Shown: positions 1-7,693 of the stretch, in pieces
Layout of the letters: every line of letters starts with the position of its first letter
How positions within the stretch are numbered: position 1 is the stretch's first letter
Origin: UMGS755 sp045597205
Lineage (GTDB): Bacteria > Bacillota > Clostridia > UBA1381 > UBA9506
NCBI GenBank assembly: GCA_045597205.1
Contig: JAZODT010000055.1
Span: forward strand, 1-19,145
Direction: 5' to 3'
Length of the DNA stretch: 19,145 bases
Translations under genes and position numbers: made by a program
The notes under the pieces: model-generated
Seen by the model: the letters and a program-made list of their open reading frames with translations, nothing else
What the model was told of the DNA's origin: nothing
Databases searched by the model: none

Positions 1-2
1 TT

Positions 3-464
3 GAGCATCCAAAATTTTTGCCTTTGCCAGATTTAATTTTATTAGATGGCGGCAAAGGACAAGTGAATGCAGTGAAAAAATTACTTGAAATGCTGGATGC
101 GGATATTCCGTTATTTGGCGTGGTTAAGGATGACAGACATAAAACCCGCGGATTAATTACGGCAGAAGGAGAAGAAATTGAATTTTTAAAAACTTCTGAA
201 GCTTTTAAACTGTTAAGCACAGTGCAAGAGGAGGTGCATCGCTTTGCGGTTACCTACCATAAAAAATTGCGGACCAAACGCATCACTGGCTCAATTTTAG
301 AGGAAATAGATGGTGTGGGTGCAGAAATAAGAAAAAAACTGATGCGCCATTTTAAAACGCTTGGTGCAATTAAAACGGCATCGGCAGAAGAAATTCAAGA
401 AGTCCCCGGTATTTCAACAAAAGTGTCAAAAAATATTTATAATTTTTTTCATAAAACGACTTGA
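3..464 (+). CDS. uvrC: UvrABC system protein C, C-terminal part (5'-truncated by window edge)
   Basis: UvrC is the dual-incision nuclease of nucleotide excision repair; UvrB-bound UvrC cuts both sides of a DNA lesion. Only the last 153 residues are here; the reading frame is open to the left edge, so the apparent TTG start at 18 is an artefact. Visible are the RNase H-like 5'-incision domain, with PDLILLDGGKGQ (catalytic Asp region), GVVKDDRHKTRGLI and HRFAVTYHKK, followed by the C-terminal tandem helix-hairpin-helix DNA-binding region (LEEIDGVGAEIRKKLMRHF, then a second hairpin around EVPGISTKV). Order and spacing match the normal UvrC C terminus and the gene ends at a TGA. No uvrA or uvrB is visible. 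Identification is secure; the missing N-terminal GIY-YIG and UVR domains simply lie outside the window. Confidence 0.96.
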   Translation, partial: EHPKFLPLPDLILLDGGKGQVNAVKKLLEMLDADIPLFGVVKDDRHKTRGLITAEGEEIEFLKTSEAFKLLSTVQEEVHRFAVTYHKKLRTKRITGSILEEIDGVGAEIRKKLMRHFKTLGAIKTASAEEIQEVPGISTKVSKNIYNFFHKTT

Positions 465-489
465 ATTTTTTTCTGATTTATAATATACT
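461..489 (+). promoter_or_regulatory. Candidate sigma-A promoter of plsX-acpP
   Basis: A -35 like TTGAAT (461-466, 4/6 to consensus) and a -10 TATACT (484-489, 5/6) are separated by exactly 17 bases. The -35 overlaps the uvrC stop codon, and transcription would start near 495, about 25 bases before the plsX TTG. The spacing and position are good, but the -35 is only moderate, so this is an inference from sequence. A second -10-like TATAAT at 479-484 has no matching -35. Confidence 0.45.
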
Positions 490-501
490 TTTTTTAGTAT
501 A
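484..501 (+). promoter_or_regulatory. Inverted repeat overlapping plsX -10: candidate operator
   Basis: TATACT and AGTATA form a perfect 6+6 inverted repeat around a T6 spacer, lying over the predicted -10 and transcription start of plsX. A repressor bound here would block transcription. In Bacillus the plsX-containing operon is controlled by FapR, whose site has TTAGTA and TACTAA half-sites in the opposite arrangement, so this is not an obvious FapR box. The repeat is short and AT-rich and could arise by chance. Confidence 0.3.
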
Positions 502-519
502 GATAGGTAGGTGTAGTAT

Positions 520-1548
520 TTGAGAATTGCTGTAGATGCTTTTGGCGGTGATAATGCGCCTTTAGAGATTGTTAAAGGGGCCATTGCGGCGGCAGAAGTT
601 ATAACGGATGAAATTATTTTAGTTGGTAAAGAACAAGAAATTAAGGATATTTTAAAAAGTGAAAATGTACCTGAGGGGCTTTTGTCTGTCCGTCATGCTG
701 ATGAGGTTATAGGAACCGATGAGCATCCAGTAGCGGCTATTCGTGCCAAAAAAAATTCTTCCTTAATGGTTGCTTTAAAAATGGTAAAGGATAACGAGGC
801 CGATGCAGTTGTTTCTGCCGGTAATACCGGAGCCTATCTGGCCGGTGCTTTTCGTGTGCTGGGCAGGATTAAGGGCGTTAAACGGCCTGCTTTAACAGCT
901 ATTATGCCAACAGTTGGTGACCAACCCAGTGTTATTTTAGACGTGGGGGCCAATGCCGATTGCAAACCTTTTCAATTGGTGCAGTTTGCCCATATGGGCG
1001 CCATTTATGCTGAAGAAATTTTAGGTATTGAAAATCCGCGGGTTGCTCTTTTAAATATTGGCGCTGAAGAGGCAAAGGGAAATGCACTTACAAAAGAGAC
1101 TTATGCTCTTTTAAAGAATGAATCTATTAATTTTATTGGGAACATTGAACCGCGAGAGGTACTTTCCGGTGCGGCAGATGTAATTGTTTGTGATGGTTTT
1201 ACGGGCAATGTTTTGATTAAGTTAATTGAAGGCACTGCCAGCACATTATTTTCCATGCTGAAAACAGTTTTTTATAAGAACTTAAAAACAAAATTGGCAG
1301 CGGCGGTTTTAAAGCCAGGTCTTAAAACAATTAAAAGTAAAATGGATTATTCCGAGCACGGTGGCGTTCCCTTTTTGGGTATTGACGGTGTTGTGTTTAA
1401 AGCCCATGGCAGTTCCAATGCCTTAACGATTAAAAATGCTATTCGGGCAGCCAGCTCTTATTTGGAAGCCGGCATTAATCAGCGAATAAAGAACCTTGTG
1501 GCACAAAGTTCAATGGCTGATGAGGATGAAGAAATGGAAAGTTGTTGA
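520..1548 (+). CDS. plsX: Phosphate acyltransferase PlsX (acyl-ACP:phosphate transacylase)
   Basis: PlsX converts acyl-ACP plus phosphate to acyl-phosphate, which PlsY uses to acylate glycerol-3-phosphate in phospholipid synthesis; it is a peripheral membrane enzyme. The 342-residue product starts MRIAVDAFGGDNAP, the typical PlsX N terminus, and contains DAVVSAGNTGAYLAG, ILDVGANADCKP, VCDGFTGNVLIK and YSEHGGVPFLGIDG, all hallmark segments. The start is TTG at 520, preceded by AGGTAGGTG about six bases upstream. The C terminus carries an acidic extension (ADEDEEMESC) slightly beyond the usual end. It is followed after 78 bases by acpP, its substrate carrier; the fabD, fabG and fapR genes that often accompany plsX in Firmicutes are not here. 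Family assignment is very secure. Confidence 0.97.
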   Translation: MRIAVDAFGGDNAPLEIVKGAIAAAEVITDEIILVGKEQEIKDILKSENVPEGLLSVRHADEVIGTDEHPVAAIRAKKNSSLMVALKMVKDNEADAVVSAGNTGAYLAGAFRVLGRIKGVKRPALTAIMPTVGDQPSVILDVGANADCKPFQLVQFAHMGAIYAEEILGIENPRVALLNIGAEEAKGNALTKETYALLKNESINFIGNIEPREVLSGAADVIVCDGFTGNVLIKLIEGTASTLFSMLKTVFYKNLKTKLAAAVLKPGLKTIKSKMDYSEHGGVPFLGIDGVVFKAHGSSNALTIKNAIRAASSYLEAGINQRIKNLVAQSSMADEDEEMESC

Positions 1549-1626
1549 TAATTGCTTTGCAATTCATCATAAATGACAAAGATAATGACTTTTTATAAAG
1601 TCGGTATGCTATTGGAGGTGAAAAGT

Positions 1627-1854
1627 ATGGATTTTGAAATGGTTAGAAAAATCATTGCGTCACAGCTGGGAACCGATGAAGATTCTATCACTATGGAAAC
1701 ATCTCTCGTTGATGATTTAGGTGCTGATTCTTTGGATGTAGTTGAATTAATTATGGCTTTTGAAGAGGAATTTGACACAGAAATTGCAGATGGTGAGGCA
1801 GAACATATTAAAACGGTTGCAGATATTGTTGAGTATATTAAAGCAAATAGCTAA
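1627..1854 (+). CDS. acpP: Acyl carrier protein
   Basis: Small acidic carrier of growing acyl chains in fatty-acid synthesis, activated by attachment of 4'-phosphopantetheine. The 75-residue product has the canonical LGADSLDVVELIMAFEEEF helix II, with the modified serine at residue 35, and the closing helix TVADIVEYIKA. The reading frame stays open upstream to 1573, but ATG 1627 is chosen because TTGGAGGTG sits just ahead of it (ribosome site near 1613-1620) and the resulting length and N terminus (MDFEMVRKI) match ACPs. It lies 78 bases after plsX, probably in the same transcript, and is followed immediately by a hairpin terminator. Which fatty-acid synthase genes it serves is not visible here. 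Confidence 0.96.
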   Translation: MDFEMVRKIIASQLGTDEDSITMETSLVDDLGADSLDVVELIMAFEEEFDTEIADGEAEHIKTVADIVEYIKANS

Positions 1855-1864
1855 AAAGCAAAAA

Positions 1865-1900
1865 AAAGGGGCTGTAAACACTGCTTTTACAGCCCCTTTA
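1865..1900 (+). terminator. Hairpin terminator after acpP
   Basis: AAAGGGGCTGTAAA (1865-1878) pairs perfectly over 14 bases with TTTACAGCCCCTTT (1886-1899) around a 7-base loop, starting 11 bases after the acpP stop. On the + strand the T-tract is short and part of the stem. On the - strand the hairpin is followed by a longer T-run (complement of 1851-1867), so it could work in both directions, although no convergent gene is present. It separates plsX-acpP from rnc. Confidence 0.8.
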
Positions 1901-1978
1901 AATCATGGGTCAATACACCATTAAAACGCAGAAACGGTTCTGACTTTTAATGACGGATTGACAGAAAAGAGGCGTTTA

Positions 1979-2680
1979 ATGAATAAATTAAAGGCATTTC
2001 AAGAAATTATTGGATATAAATTTTCTAATCAGGATTTGCTGCAAACAGCACTAACCCATAGTTCTTATGCTAATGAAAATCGTAGCAAAAACCTTTTATT
2101 TAACGAACGATTAGAATTTTTGGGTGACTCTGTTTTGAGTTTAATTGTTAGTAATTATTTATTTGAAAACTATAAAAAATTGCCGGAAGGCGCTTTGACC
2201 AAAGCGCGCGCCACAATTGTTTGCGAGCGTTCTTTATGGGAGTGCGCCGTAAATATTGAAATGGGAAATTATCTTATTTTGGGCAAAGGGGAAGAATTAA
2301 CTGGTGGGCGCACAAGAGTTTCTATTTTGGCTGATGCCTATGAAGCACTCATTGCGGCAATCTATTTAGATAGCGGTATTGAAGTGGTAAGAGAATGGCT
2401 GTTAGGACAATTATATGATACCATTCAAAACACTGTTAAAGGCAAAACGTTTACTGATTTTAAAACTGCACTGCAAGAGCAAGTGCAGACACATGGTGCT
2501 GTAGAGATTGTGTACGAGGTTGTAGGCGAATTCGGCCCTGACCACAAAAAAACATTTTTGGTCCATGTTTTAATCGACGGTCAGATTATGGGGCAGGGCG
2601 AAGGAAAAAGCAAAAAAAGTGCTGAACAAATGGCTGCACAGGATGCGCTTTCAAAGTTGGGTGCTAACGGTGAAAAATAA
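1979..2680 (+). CDS. rnc: Ribonuclease III
   Basis: RNase III cuts double-stranded RNA, maturing rRNA precursors and some mRNAs. The 233-residue product has the RNase III signature NERLEFLGDSVL (residues 42-53; E46 and D50 metal-binding) and the second acidic pair in ADAYEA (D119, E122), followed by a C-terminal double-stranded-RNA-binding domain from about residue 158 (FKTALQEQVQTHG ... KKSAEQMAAQDALSKL). All catalytic residues are present. The frame extends upstream to a TTG at 1958, but ATG 1979 has GAAAAGAGG seven bases upstream and gives the usual N terminus. The next gene begins inside its last codons. No strong promoter is apparent between the acpP terminator and this start, so how it is transcribed is unclear. 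Confidence 0.97.
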   Translation: MNKLKAFQEIIGYKFSNQDLLQTALTHSSYANENRSKNLLFNERLEFLGDSVLSLIVSNYLFENYKKLPEGALTKARATIVCERSLWECAVNIEMGNYLILGKGEELTGGRTRVSILADAYEALIAAIYLDSGIEVVREWLLGQLYDTIQNTVKGKTFTDFKTALQEQVQTHGAVEIVYEVVGEFGPDHKKTFLVHVLIDGQIMGQGEGKSKKSAEQMAAQDALSKLGANGEK

Positions 2681-3668
2681 ATATAAAACCATCCCGATTT
2701 TTGTTCCGCATTGGGGTTGCCCCTGCGAGTGCTTGTTTTGTGATCAAAAAAAAATTACAGGCGTGCGTGAAGAAATGACGCCCGAACGTGCAACAGAAAT
2801 TATTAAAACAGGCATTTTACATAAACGTCAGGGGGAGCATTTGGAAATTGGCTTTTTTGGTGGCAGTTTTACAGGGATTTCTGCAAAAAAACAAGAGGCA
2901 CTTTTAGAACTTGCCTATGCGGCGGTACAAACAGGCGATGTTGACGGTATTCGCCTTTCTACCAGACCGGATTATATTAATGATGCCGTTTTGGACAGAC
3001 TACAGCGTTTTGGTGTAACGACGGTTGAATTGGGTGCACAATCTATGAATGATGATGTGCTAAATTATAGCCGCAGAGGGCACACAGCAGAGCAAACCCG
3101 GGTAGCTGCTCGAGCGATTGTAAATTGTGGCATTGGCTTGGGTTTGCAGATGATGGTGGGGTTGCCCGGCGATACGGCTGAAATTACGATGCAAACTGCA
3201 GAGGAATTTTGTAAACTTAAGCCGAATTGTGTACGTATTTATCCAACACTGGTGATTCGGGGAACGGCTCTTGATAAACTCTATCAAAAAGGACAATATA
3301 CGCCACTTAGTGTTGAAGAAGCAGTCGCGCGTTGTGGCTTTCTCTATCAGTATTTTACAGAACAAAATGTTGATGTTATTCGCATGGGTTTGTTGCAAAT
3401 GAAAGAGGAGGATATCAGCGCTGGTCCTTATCATTCAGCTTTTGGCGAATTGGTGCAGAGTGCTGTTTTTTGTGAAAAACTATCGCAGGCAATCAGTGAC
3501 AAAACCAATAAAAAAATTTTTGTCCATGTTCACCCCCGATATGTTTCTATAGCAAACGGACAAAAAAAGGCCAATGTTCATCATTTGATGGTAAAACATC
3601 AGTTGTCAGATTTTAAAATTATTCCTGATGAAATGGTACCATGGGGTGATTTTTTAGTAGATGAATAG
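2670..3668 (+). CDS. Radical SAM protein, Elp3-like, without acetyltransferase domain
   Basis: A radical S-adenosylmethionine enzyme. Near the N terminus it has the cluster motif CX3CX2C (C17, C21, C24 in GCPCECLFC, with an extra C19), then FFGGSFTGI, TRPDYIN, VELGAQSMND and a glycine-rich LQMMVGLPGDT strand, the pattern of the Elp3-related branch. At 332 residues it ends soon after the radical SAM and adjoining region, so the GNAT acetyl-CoA domain of true Elp3 is absent. A GTG at 2670 is chosen, overlapping rnc by 11 bases; GTG 2661 is also possible, and neither has a strong ribosome site, so translational coupling to rnc is likely. Genes of this type commonly sit between rnc and smc in Clostridia. 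The substrate is unknown; a link to tRNA is only by analogy with Elp3. Confidence 0.88.
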   Translation: MKNKYKTIPIFVPHWGCPCECLFCDQKKITGVREEMTPERATEIIKTGILHKRQGEHLEIGFFGGSFTGISAKKQEALLELAYAAVQTGDVDGIRLSTRPDYINDAVLDRLQRFGVTTVELGAQSMNDDVLNYSRRGHTAEQTRVAARAIVNCGIGLGLQMMVGLPGDTAEITMQTAEEFCKLKPNCVRIYPTLVIRGTALDKLYQKGQYTPLSVEEAVARCGFLYQYFTEQNVDVIRMGLLQMKEEDISAGPYHSAFGELVQSAVFCEKLSQAISDKTNKKIFVHVHPRYVSIANGQKKANVHHLMVKHQLSDFKIIPDEMVPWGDFLVDE

Positions 3669-3681
3669 CCACTTTAGTGGC
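3668..3681 (+). repeat. Short perfect inverted repeat at the end of the radical SAM gene
   Basis: GCCACT TT AGTGGC is a perfect 14-base palindrome whose first base is the last base of the TAG stop codon. It can fold into a 5-bp hairpin with a TTTA loop. There is no T-tract, so it is not a normal terminator. It may stabilise RNA ends or be chance; it is 24 bases ahead of smc. Confidence 0.4.
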
Positions 3682-3705
3682 AGTTAGAAAGGTTTAGGTA
3701 GAGAT

Positions 3706-6700
3706 ATGCATTTAAAGGGTTTAAAAATGCAGGGATTTAAGTCCTTTGCCGATACAATTGAACTGAACTTCAGCCCTGGTATTACGGCCGTTGTAGGGCC
3801 AAATGGAAGCGGAAAAAGCAATATATCCGACGCGGTGCGTTGGGTTTTGGGCGAACAGAGTGCAAAAACCCTTCGCGGTAGCAAGATGGAAGATGTTATT
3901 TTTAACGGCACTCAAACCCGAAAAAAGCTTGGTTTTGCTGAAGTTACCCTGAAACTGGACAATCATGATAAACATTTTAATTTAGAATTTGATGAAATTT
4001 CAATTACAAGAAAAGTATTTGCTTCCGGTGAAAGCCAATACTTTATTAATGACGCCCCTTGCCGATTAAAAGACATTCATGAGGTTTTTATGGATACCGG
4101 TCTTGGTCGTGATGGCTATTCTATGGTGGGACAAGGTAAAATCGATGAAATTTTATCAAATAAATCCGAAGACAGACGTGAAATTTTTGAAGAAGCGGCA
4201 GGTATTTCTAAATATCGATATAGAAAAGAAGAAGCAGAGCGCAAATTAAAACATACGGATGAAAATTTAGACCGTGTGGCTGATATTATTGCTGAGTTAG
4301 AAAGTCAATTGGGACCTTTGGAACAACAGGCTGAAAAAGCAAAAAAATATTTAAATATACGGGAACAGTTAAAGACTTTGGATGTAAATATTGCCTTGCG
4401 CGTTGTGGAAAACAGCAAGGTGCAGAGTGTTGCTTTAGATGAAAAACTGCAGATAGTCAGTGATCAGCTTATGCAAAAAGAACGGGAACTTTCGATGGCG
4501 GATGCAGAACAGGAACATTGCTATAAGCGTTTTGAAGAGCTGGACCAGGCTATGGCAGAGCAGGAGAGTGCTTTAAAGACGGCTGAAGAAACAGCTGGCA
4601 TTAGTCAGCGGGAAATTGAAGTGTTAAAAAGTACCATTGATGGTAATTTACGATTGTTAGAACGTATTCAACAGGAACGATCAAATTTATTAAATGCACA
4701 AATAGTGGCTACACAAAACCTGGAAAAAGAGCAAGAACGTCTTTCTGGATTGGAAGAAGAGTTAAAAGCACTTTTAAATGAAAAAGAAACCATGACAGAG
4801 GAATTAACTTCTGCAGTGGATGACACCAGTGTGCAAACCGTACAAATAGAAGAATTAAAACAAGAAATCACAGCAGCCTTTGAGCGTGTGTCTGAAAGCA
4901 AAATTAAGCTGTCTAATTTAGAACTGGTGGCACAGAACATGCAAAACAGACAGCGGGACCTCAAACATGAATTAGAAGAAAAAGAAGGTGAGTTGGCTAA
5001 CCAAAAAGCACGAGCCGGTAGCCTTGACTCTGAATATGAAAGAAAAACAGAATTTGTATTGAGTTTGGAACAACAACTGTTAAATGCCAGGGCAAAAGAA
5101 CAGGAACTGCAAAACATTATTGAGGAAAAAAAGTCTAAAACGGCAACATTGCAAATGACAATTCAGCAAAAAAGGACCCGTCTTCATTTGCTTTTAGAAA
5201 TGGAACAACATTTTGAAGGGTATTACCGCAGTGTCAAAGAAATAATGAAACAACACGAAAATGGTATGCTTACCCGTGTTGGGATTCATGGGCCGGTCTC
5301 TAAATTGATTCATGTAGAAGCGCCTTATGCCGATGCCATTGGTGCTGCCATTGGCGGTGCGTTGCAAAATGTTGTTGTAGATTCGGAAGAGGATGCAAAA
5401 GAGGCCATTGCCTGCCTTAAAAAAACAGGTGCCGGCCGTGCTACTTTTATGCCTATTTCTGCTATCGCCGGCACCGTTTTAAAGGATGACCGCTTGTGTC
5501 AAGAACCTGGCTATGTAGGCATTGCATCCCAATTAATCAGCTATGATTCATTATATGACGGCATTATTCAAAATTTATTGGGAAAAACCGTTGTTGTTAA
5601 AGAAATGGATCAGGCTATTGCCATCAGTAAAAAATATAAGCAAAGTTTGCGGCTGGTGACTTTAGAGGGGGAAATTTTTTATCCCGGCGGTTCTATTGCC
5701 GGTGGTTCACAGCAAAAGGGAAATCAGCTCTTAGGCCGTGAACAGGAAATTAAAAGTTTACAAACAGACCTTGCCACCCTAGAGAAACAGCGTGATGTAA
5801 TGGAGCGTGAGCAAAAGAAATTAGAAACGCAGTATTTAGATGCGGCAGAAGACCAGGAAAAGATTTTAGATGTTTACCGCGAAAATAAAGAAGTTTTACT
5901 TGTTTTGGAACGCGACAAGGAGCATCACGGTTTGTTGCTTTCTAATTTAGAAGCAGCTATTTTGGATATTGAAAAAGCCATTACTTTAGCTATTGATGAA
6001 GCAGGCGGTTTAACAGACGAGCGGGAAAAAGCGACACAAATGCTTAAAGAAGCAGAAGAGACCATTGCTGAAAAGAGAGCAGAAGTTAATGCATTAGAAG
6101 AAAGCTTTGAAACGGTGGCGCAGAAAAAACAAAGAATGAATGACCGTATTTTAGAAAAAAGCTTTGAGGTGACCGCAAAAGAGCGGGAAATGGAACAAAG
6201 CCGAGAAAAAATGGCTACCATCACACAAGAAATGGCGCAGACGGATACATATATCACTTTGCGCAACAAAGAAATGGAAGAAATTCTGTCCACAAATGAA
6301 GAACACAAACAAACCATTATTAGCAAAGAAGATAATAATAAACAGTTGGATAAGGCGATTGATGATTATAGAAAGACGATTGCCTCTATCTCGCAAGAAC
6401 GACAAAATGCAGAACAACGGTTGCGTACCTTGCAGGGTGATAGTAACGGCACAAGAGAAACAGTTTTCAGTTTAAAGACAGAAATTAGTCGTTTGGAGGG
6501 CCAAAAAGAAAAGCTCGAAAACGATGCTGAAGCTGCCATTAGCCGCTTATGGGATGAATATGAAATTACATATTCAGAAGCGGAGAGGTTAAAGCAGGAT
6601 TTGGGAACTGACAGTGCTATGAGCCGACAAATCAGTAGCTTGCGCAGTAAAATTCGTGAGTTGGGCAATGTGAATGTAGATGCCATTGAAGAACTTTCGT

Positions 6701-7266
6701 CAGTGAATGAGCGTTATCAATTCCTTTCCGGTCAACGTGACGATTTGCAGAAAGCAAAACGTGATTTGCTTCGCATTATTGATGAAATGCAATCCATAAT
6801 GAAAAAGCAGTTCAAAGAGCAATTTGATAAAATTAACAGCAATTTTAAAACCACTTTTTCTGAATTGTTTGGCGGTGGCAATGCCAACCTGCAACTTGCA
6901 GATGAGGAAAACATTTTAGAGTGCGGTATTGATATTAATGTGCAACCGCCAGGCAAAAAACTGCAGAGTCTGTCCCTACTTTCTGGTGGTGAACGTGCCC
7001 TATCTGCCATTGCGCTTTTGTTTGCTGTTTTGCGGATAAAGCCCACGCCATTTTGTTTTTTGGATGAAATTGAGGCGGCACTTGATGAAAACAATGTATA
7101 TCGTTATGCAGATTTTATTAAGCGCTTTAGCCGCAAAACTCAATTTATTTTGGTAACGCATCGCCGTGGCACAATGGAATGTGCCGATGTGATTTATGGT
7201 GTAACTATGCAAGAAAAAGGGGTTTCTAAATTGTTAGAATTAAATTTAGATGAAATTGAAGCCTGA
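3706..7266 (+). CDS. smc: Chromosome segregation protein SMC
   Basis: SMC is the ATPase of the ScpAB-SMC condensin that loads near the origin and organises the chromosome. The 1186-residue product has the full architecture: N-terminal head with Walker A GPNGSGKSN (residues 31-39), a long coiled coil, a hinge around residues 510-640 (GPVSKLIHVEAPYADAIGAA through FYPGGSIAGGS), the returning coiled coil, and the C-terminal head with the LLSGGERALSAIALLF signature (about 1091-1106), Walker B FCFLDEIEAALDE (about 1116-1128) and the VTHRRGTME switch. Length is normal and no frameshift is seen. The start is ATG 3706 with a moderate AGGTAGAG ribosome site. scpA and scpB are not nearby, and ftsY, which often follows smc in Firmicutes, is absent. 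Confidence 0.98.
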   Translation: MHLKGLKMQGFKSFADTIELNFSPGITAVVGPNGSGKSNISDAVRWVLGEQSAKTLRGSKMEDVIFNGTQTRKKLGFAEVTLKLDNHDKHFNLEFDEISITRKVFASGESQYFINDAPCRLKDIHEVFMDTGLGRDGYSMVGQGKIDEILSNKSEDRREIFEEAAGISKYRYRKEEAERKLKHTDENLDRVADIIAELESQLGPLEQQAEKAKKYLNIREQLKTLDVNIALRVVENSKVQSVALDEKLQIVSDQLMQKERELSMADAEQEHCYKRFEELDQAMAEQESALKTAEETAGISQREIEVLKSTIDGNLRLLERIQQERSNLLNAQIVATQNLEKEQERLSGLEEELKALLNEKETMTEELTSAVDDTSVQTVQIEELKQEITAAFERVSESKIKLSNLELVAQNMQNRQRDLKHELEEKEGELANQKARAGSLDSEYERKTEFVLSLEQQLLNARAKEQELQNIIEEKKSKTATLQMTIQQKRTRLHLLLEMEQHFEGYYRSVKEIMKQHENGMLTRVGIHGPVSKLIHVEAPYADAIGAAIGGALQNVVVDSEEDAKEAIACLKKTGAGRATFMPISAIAGTVLKDDRLCQEPGYVGIASQLISYDSLYDGIIQNLLGKTVVVKEMDQAIAISKKYKQSLRLVTLEGEIFYPGGSIAGGSQQKGNQLLGREQEIKSLQTDLATLEKQRDVMEREQKKLETQYLDAAEDQEKILDVYRENKEVLLVLERDKEHHGLLLSNLEAAILDIEKAITLAIDEAGGLTDEREKATQMLKEAEETIAEKRAEVNALEESFETVAQKKQRMNDRILEKSFEVTAKEREMEQSREKMATITQEMAQTDTYITLRNKEMEEILSTNEEHKQTIISKEDNNKQLDKAIDDYRKTIASISQERQNAEQRLRTLQGDSNGTRETVFSLKTEISRLEGQKEKLENDAEAAISRLWDEYEITYSEAERLKQDLGTDSAMSRQISSLRSKIRELGNVNVDAIEELSSVNERYQFLSGQRDDLQKAKRDLLRIIDEMQSIMKKQFKEQFDKINSNFKTTFSELFGGGNANLQLADEENILECGIDINVQPPGKKLQSLSLLSGGERALSAIALLFAVLRIKPTPFCFLDEIEAALDENNVYRYADFIKRFSRKTQFILVTHRRGTMECADVIYGVTMQEKGVSKLLELNLDEIEA

Positions 7267-7321
7267 TTTGTGTATTTTTTCTGTTTTTGTTCATACTAAC
7301 TCTTGAAACGGAGTGGTAAGT

Positions 7322-7693
7322 ATGAAAATTAAAAGCAAACATAAAAAATGGTTAATCGCCGTCGGTGGACTAACAGCCGGTTTTTTAAACGGGTTGTTTG
7401 GCAGCGGCGGCGGTACTGTTATTGTCCCTTTTTTAGAAGAATTTTTAGACCAAGATGAGCATACATCTCATGCTACGGCTATTTTAATTATCCTGTGTTT
7501 CACAGTGGTGAGTTTATTTTTTTATGGCTATCGCAGTCATTTGGATTATGCTTTGGCTCTAAAAGTTTCGCTTGGTGGTGTTGCCGGTGGTTTTTTGGGA
7601 GCAAAATTGTTAAAGAAATTATCTGGGGGAATCATTCGAAAAATTTTTGGCGTCTGCATGGTGCTGGCGGCCATTAGGATGGTGGCAGCATGA
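7322..7693 (+). CDS. TauE/SafE-family (TSUP) membrane protein, first half-length subunit
   Basis: A 123-residue membrane protein matching one half of a TauE/SafE (DUF81/TSUP) permease, a family linked to sulfite, sulfoacetate and other small organic-anion transport. It has a lysine-rich start (KIKSKHKK) and about four hydrophobic segments (near residues 10-36, 46-66, 70-94, 100-122). The first contains the family hallmark AGFLNGLFGSGGGTVIVP. Full TSUP proteins are about 240-260 residues with two such repeats; here the second is a separate overlapping gene. ATG 7322 is preferred over GTG 7313 because ACGGAGTGG sits just upstream. Its stop codon overlaps the next start (ATGA). The substrate cannot be inferred; no sulfur or sulfonate gene is adjacent. 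Confidence 0.82.
   Translation: MKIKSKHKKWLIAVGGLTAGFLNGLFGSGGGTVIVPFLEEFLDQDEHTSHATAILIILCFTVVSLFFYGYRSHLDYALALKVSLGGVAGGFLGAKLLKKLSGGIIRKIFGVCMVLAAIRMVAA

Noticed and set aside
1550..1564. AATTGC-TTT-GCAATT palindrome between plsX and acpP
   Set aside because: A 6-bp stem with a 3-base loop and no T-tract; too weak to call a terminator or processing site.
1921..1951. TTAAAA ... TTTAAT as an rnc promoter
   Set aside because: The spacer is 19 bases and both elements are weak in AT-rich DNA, so support is too thin to list.
1958..1963. Perfect -35 consensus TTGACA just upstream of the rnc start
   Set aside because: No acceptable -10 lies 16-18 bases downstream; that region is already inside the rnc coding sequence.
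4668..5117. Long open frames on the - strand within smc (also 5925-6326, 6732-7094)
   Set aside because: They are antisense to an intact, motif-complete smc, have low-complexity serine/cysteine-rich products and no ribosome sites.
7268..7297. TTGTGT ... CATACT as a promoter for the TSUP pair
   Set aside because: Only 3/6 and 4/6 matches with an 18-base spacer; not better than chance in this T-rich gap.
7495..7677. 60-codon + strand frame within the first TSUP gene
   Set aside because: Out of frame with the clear TSUP protein and without its own start signals.
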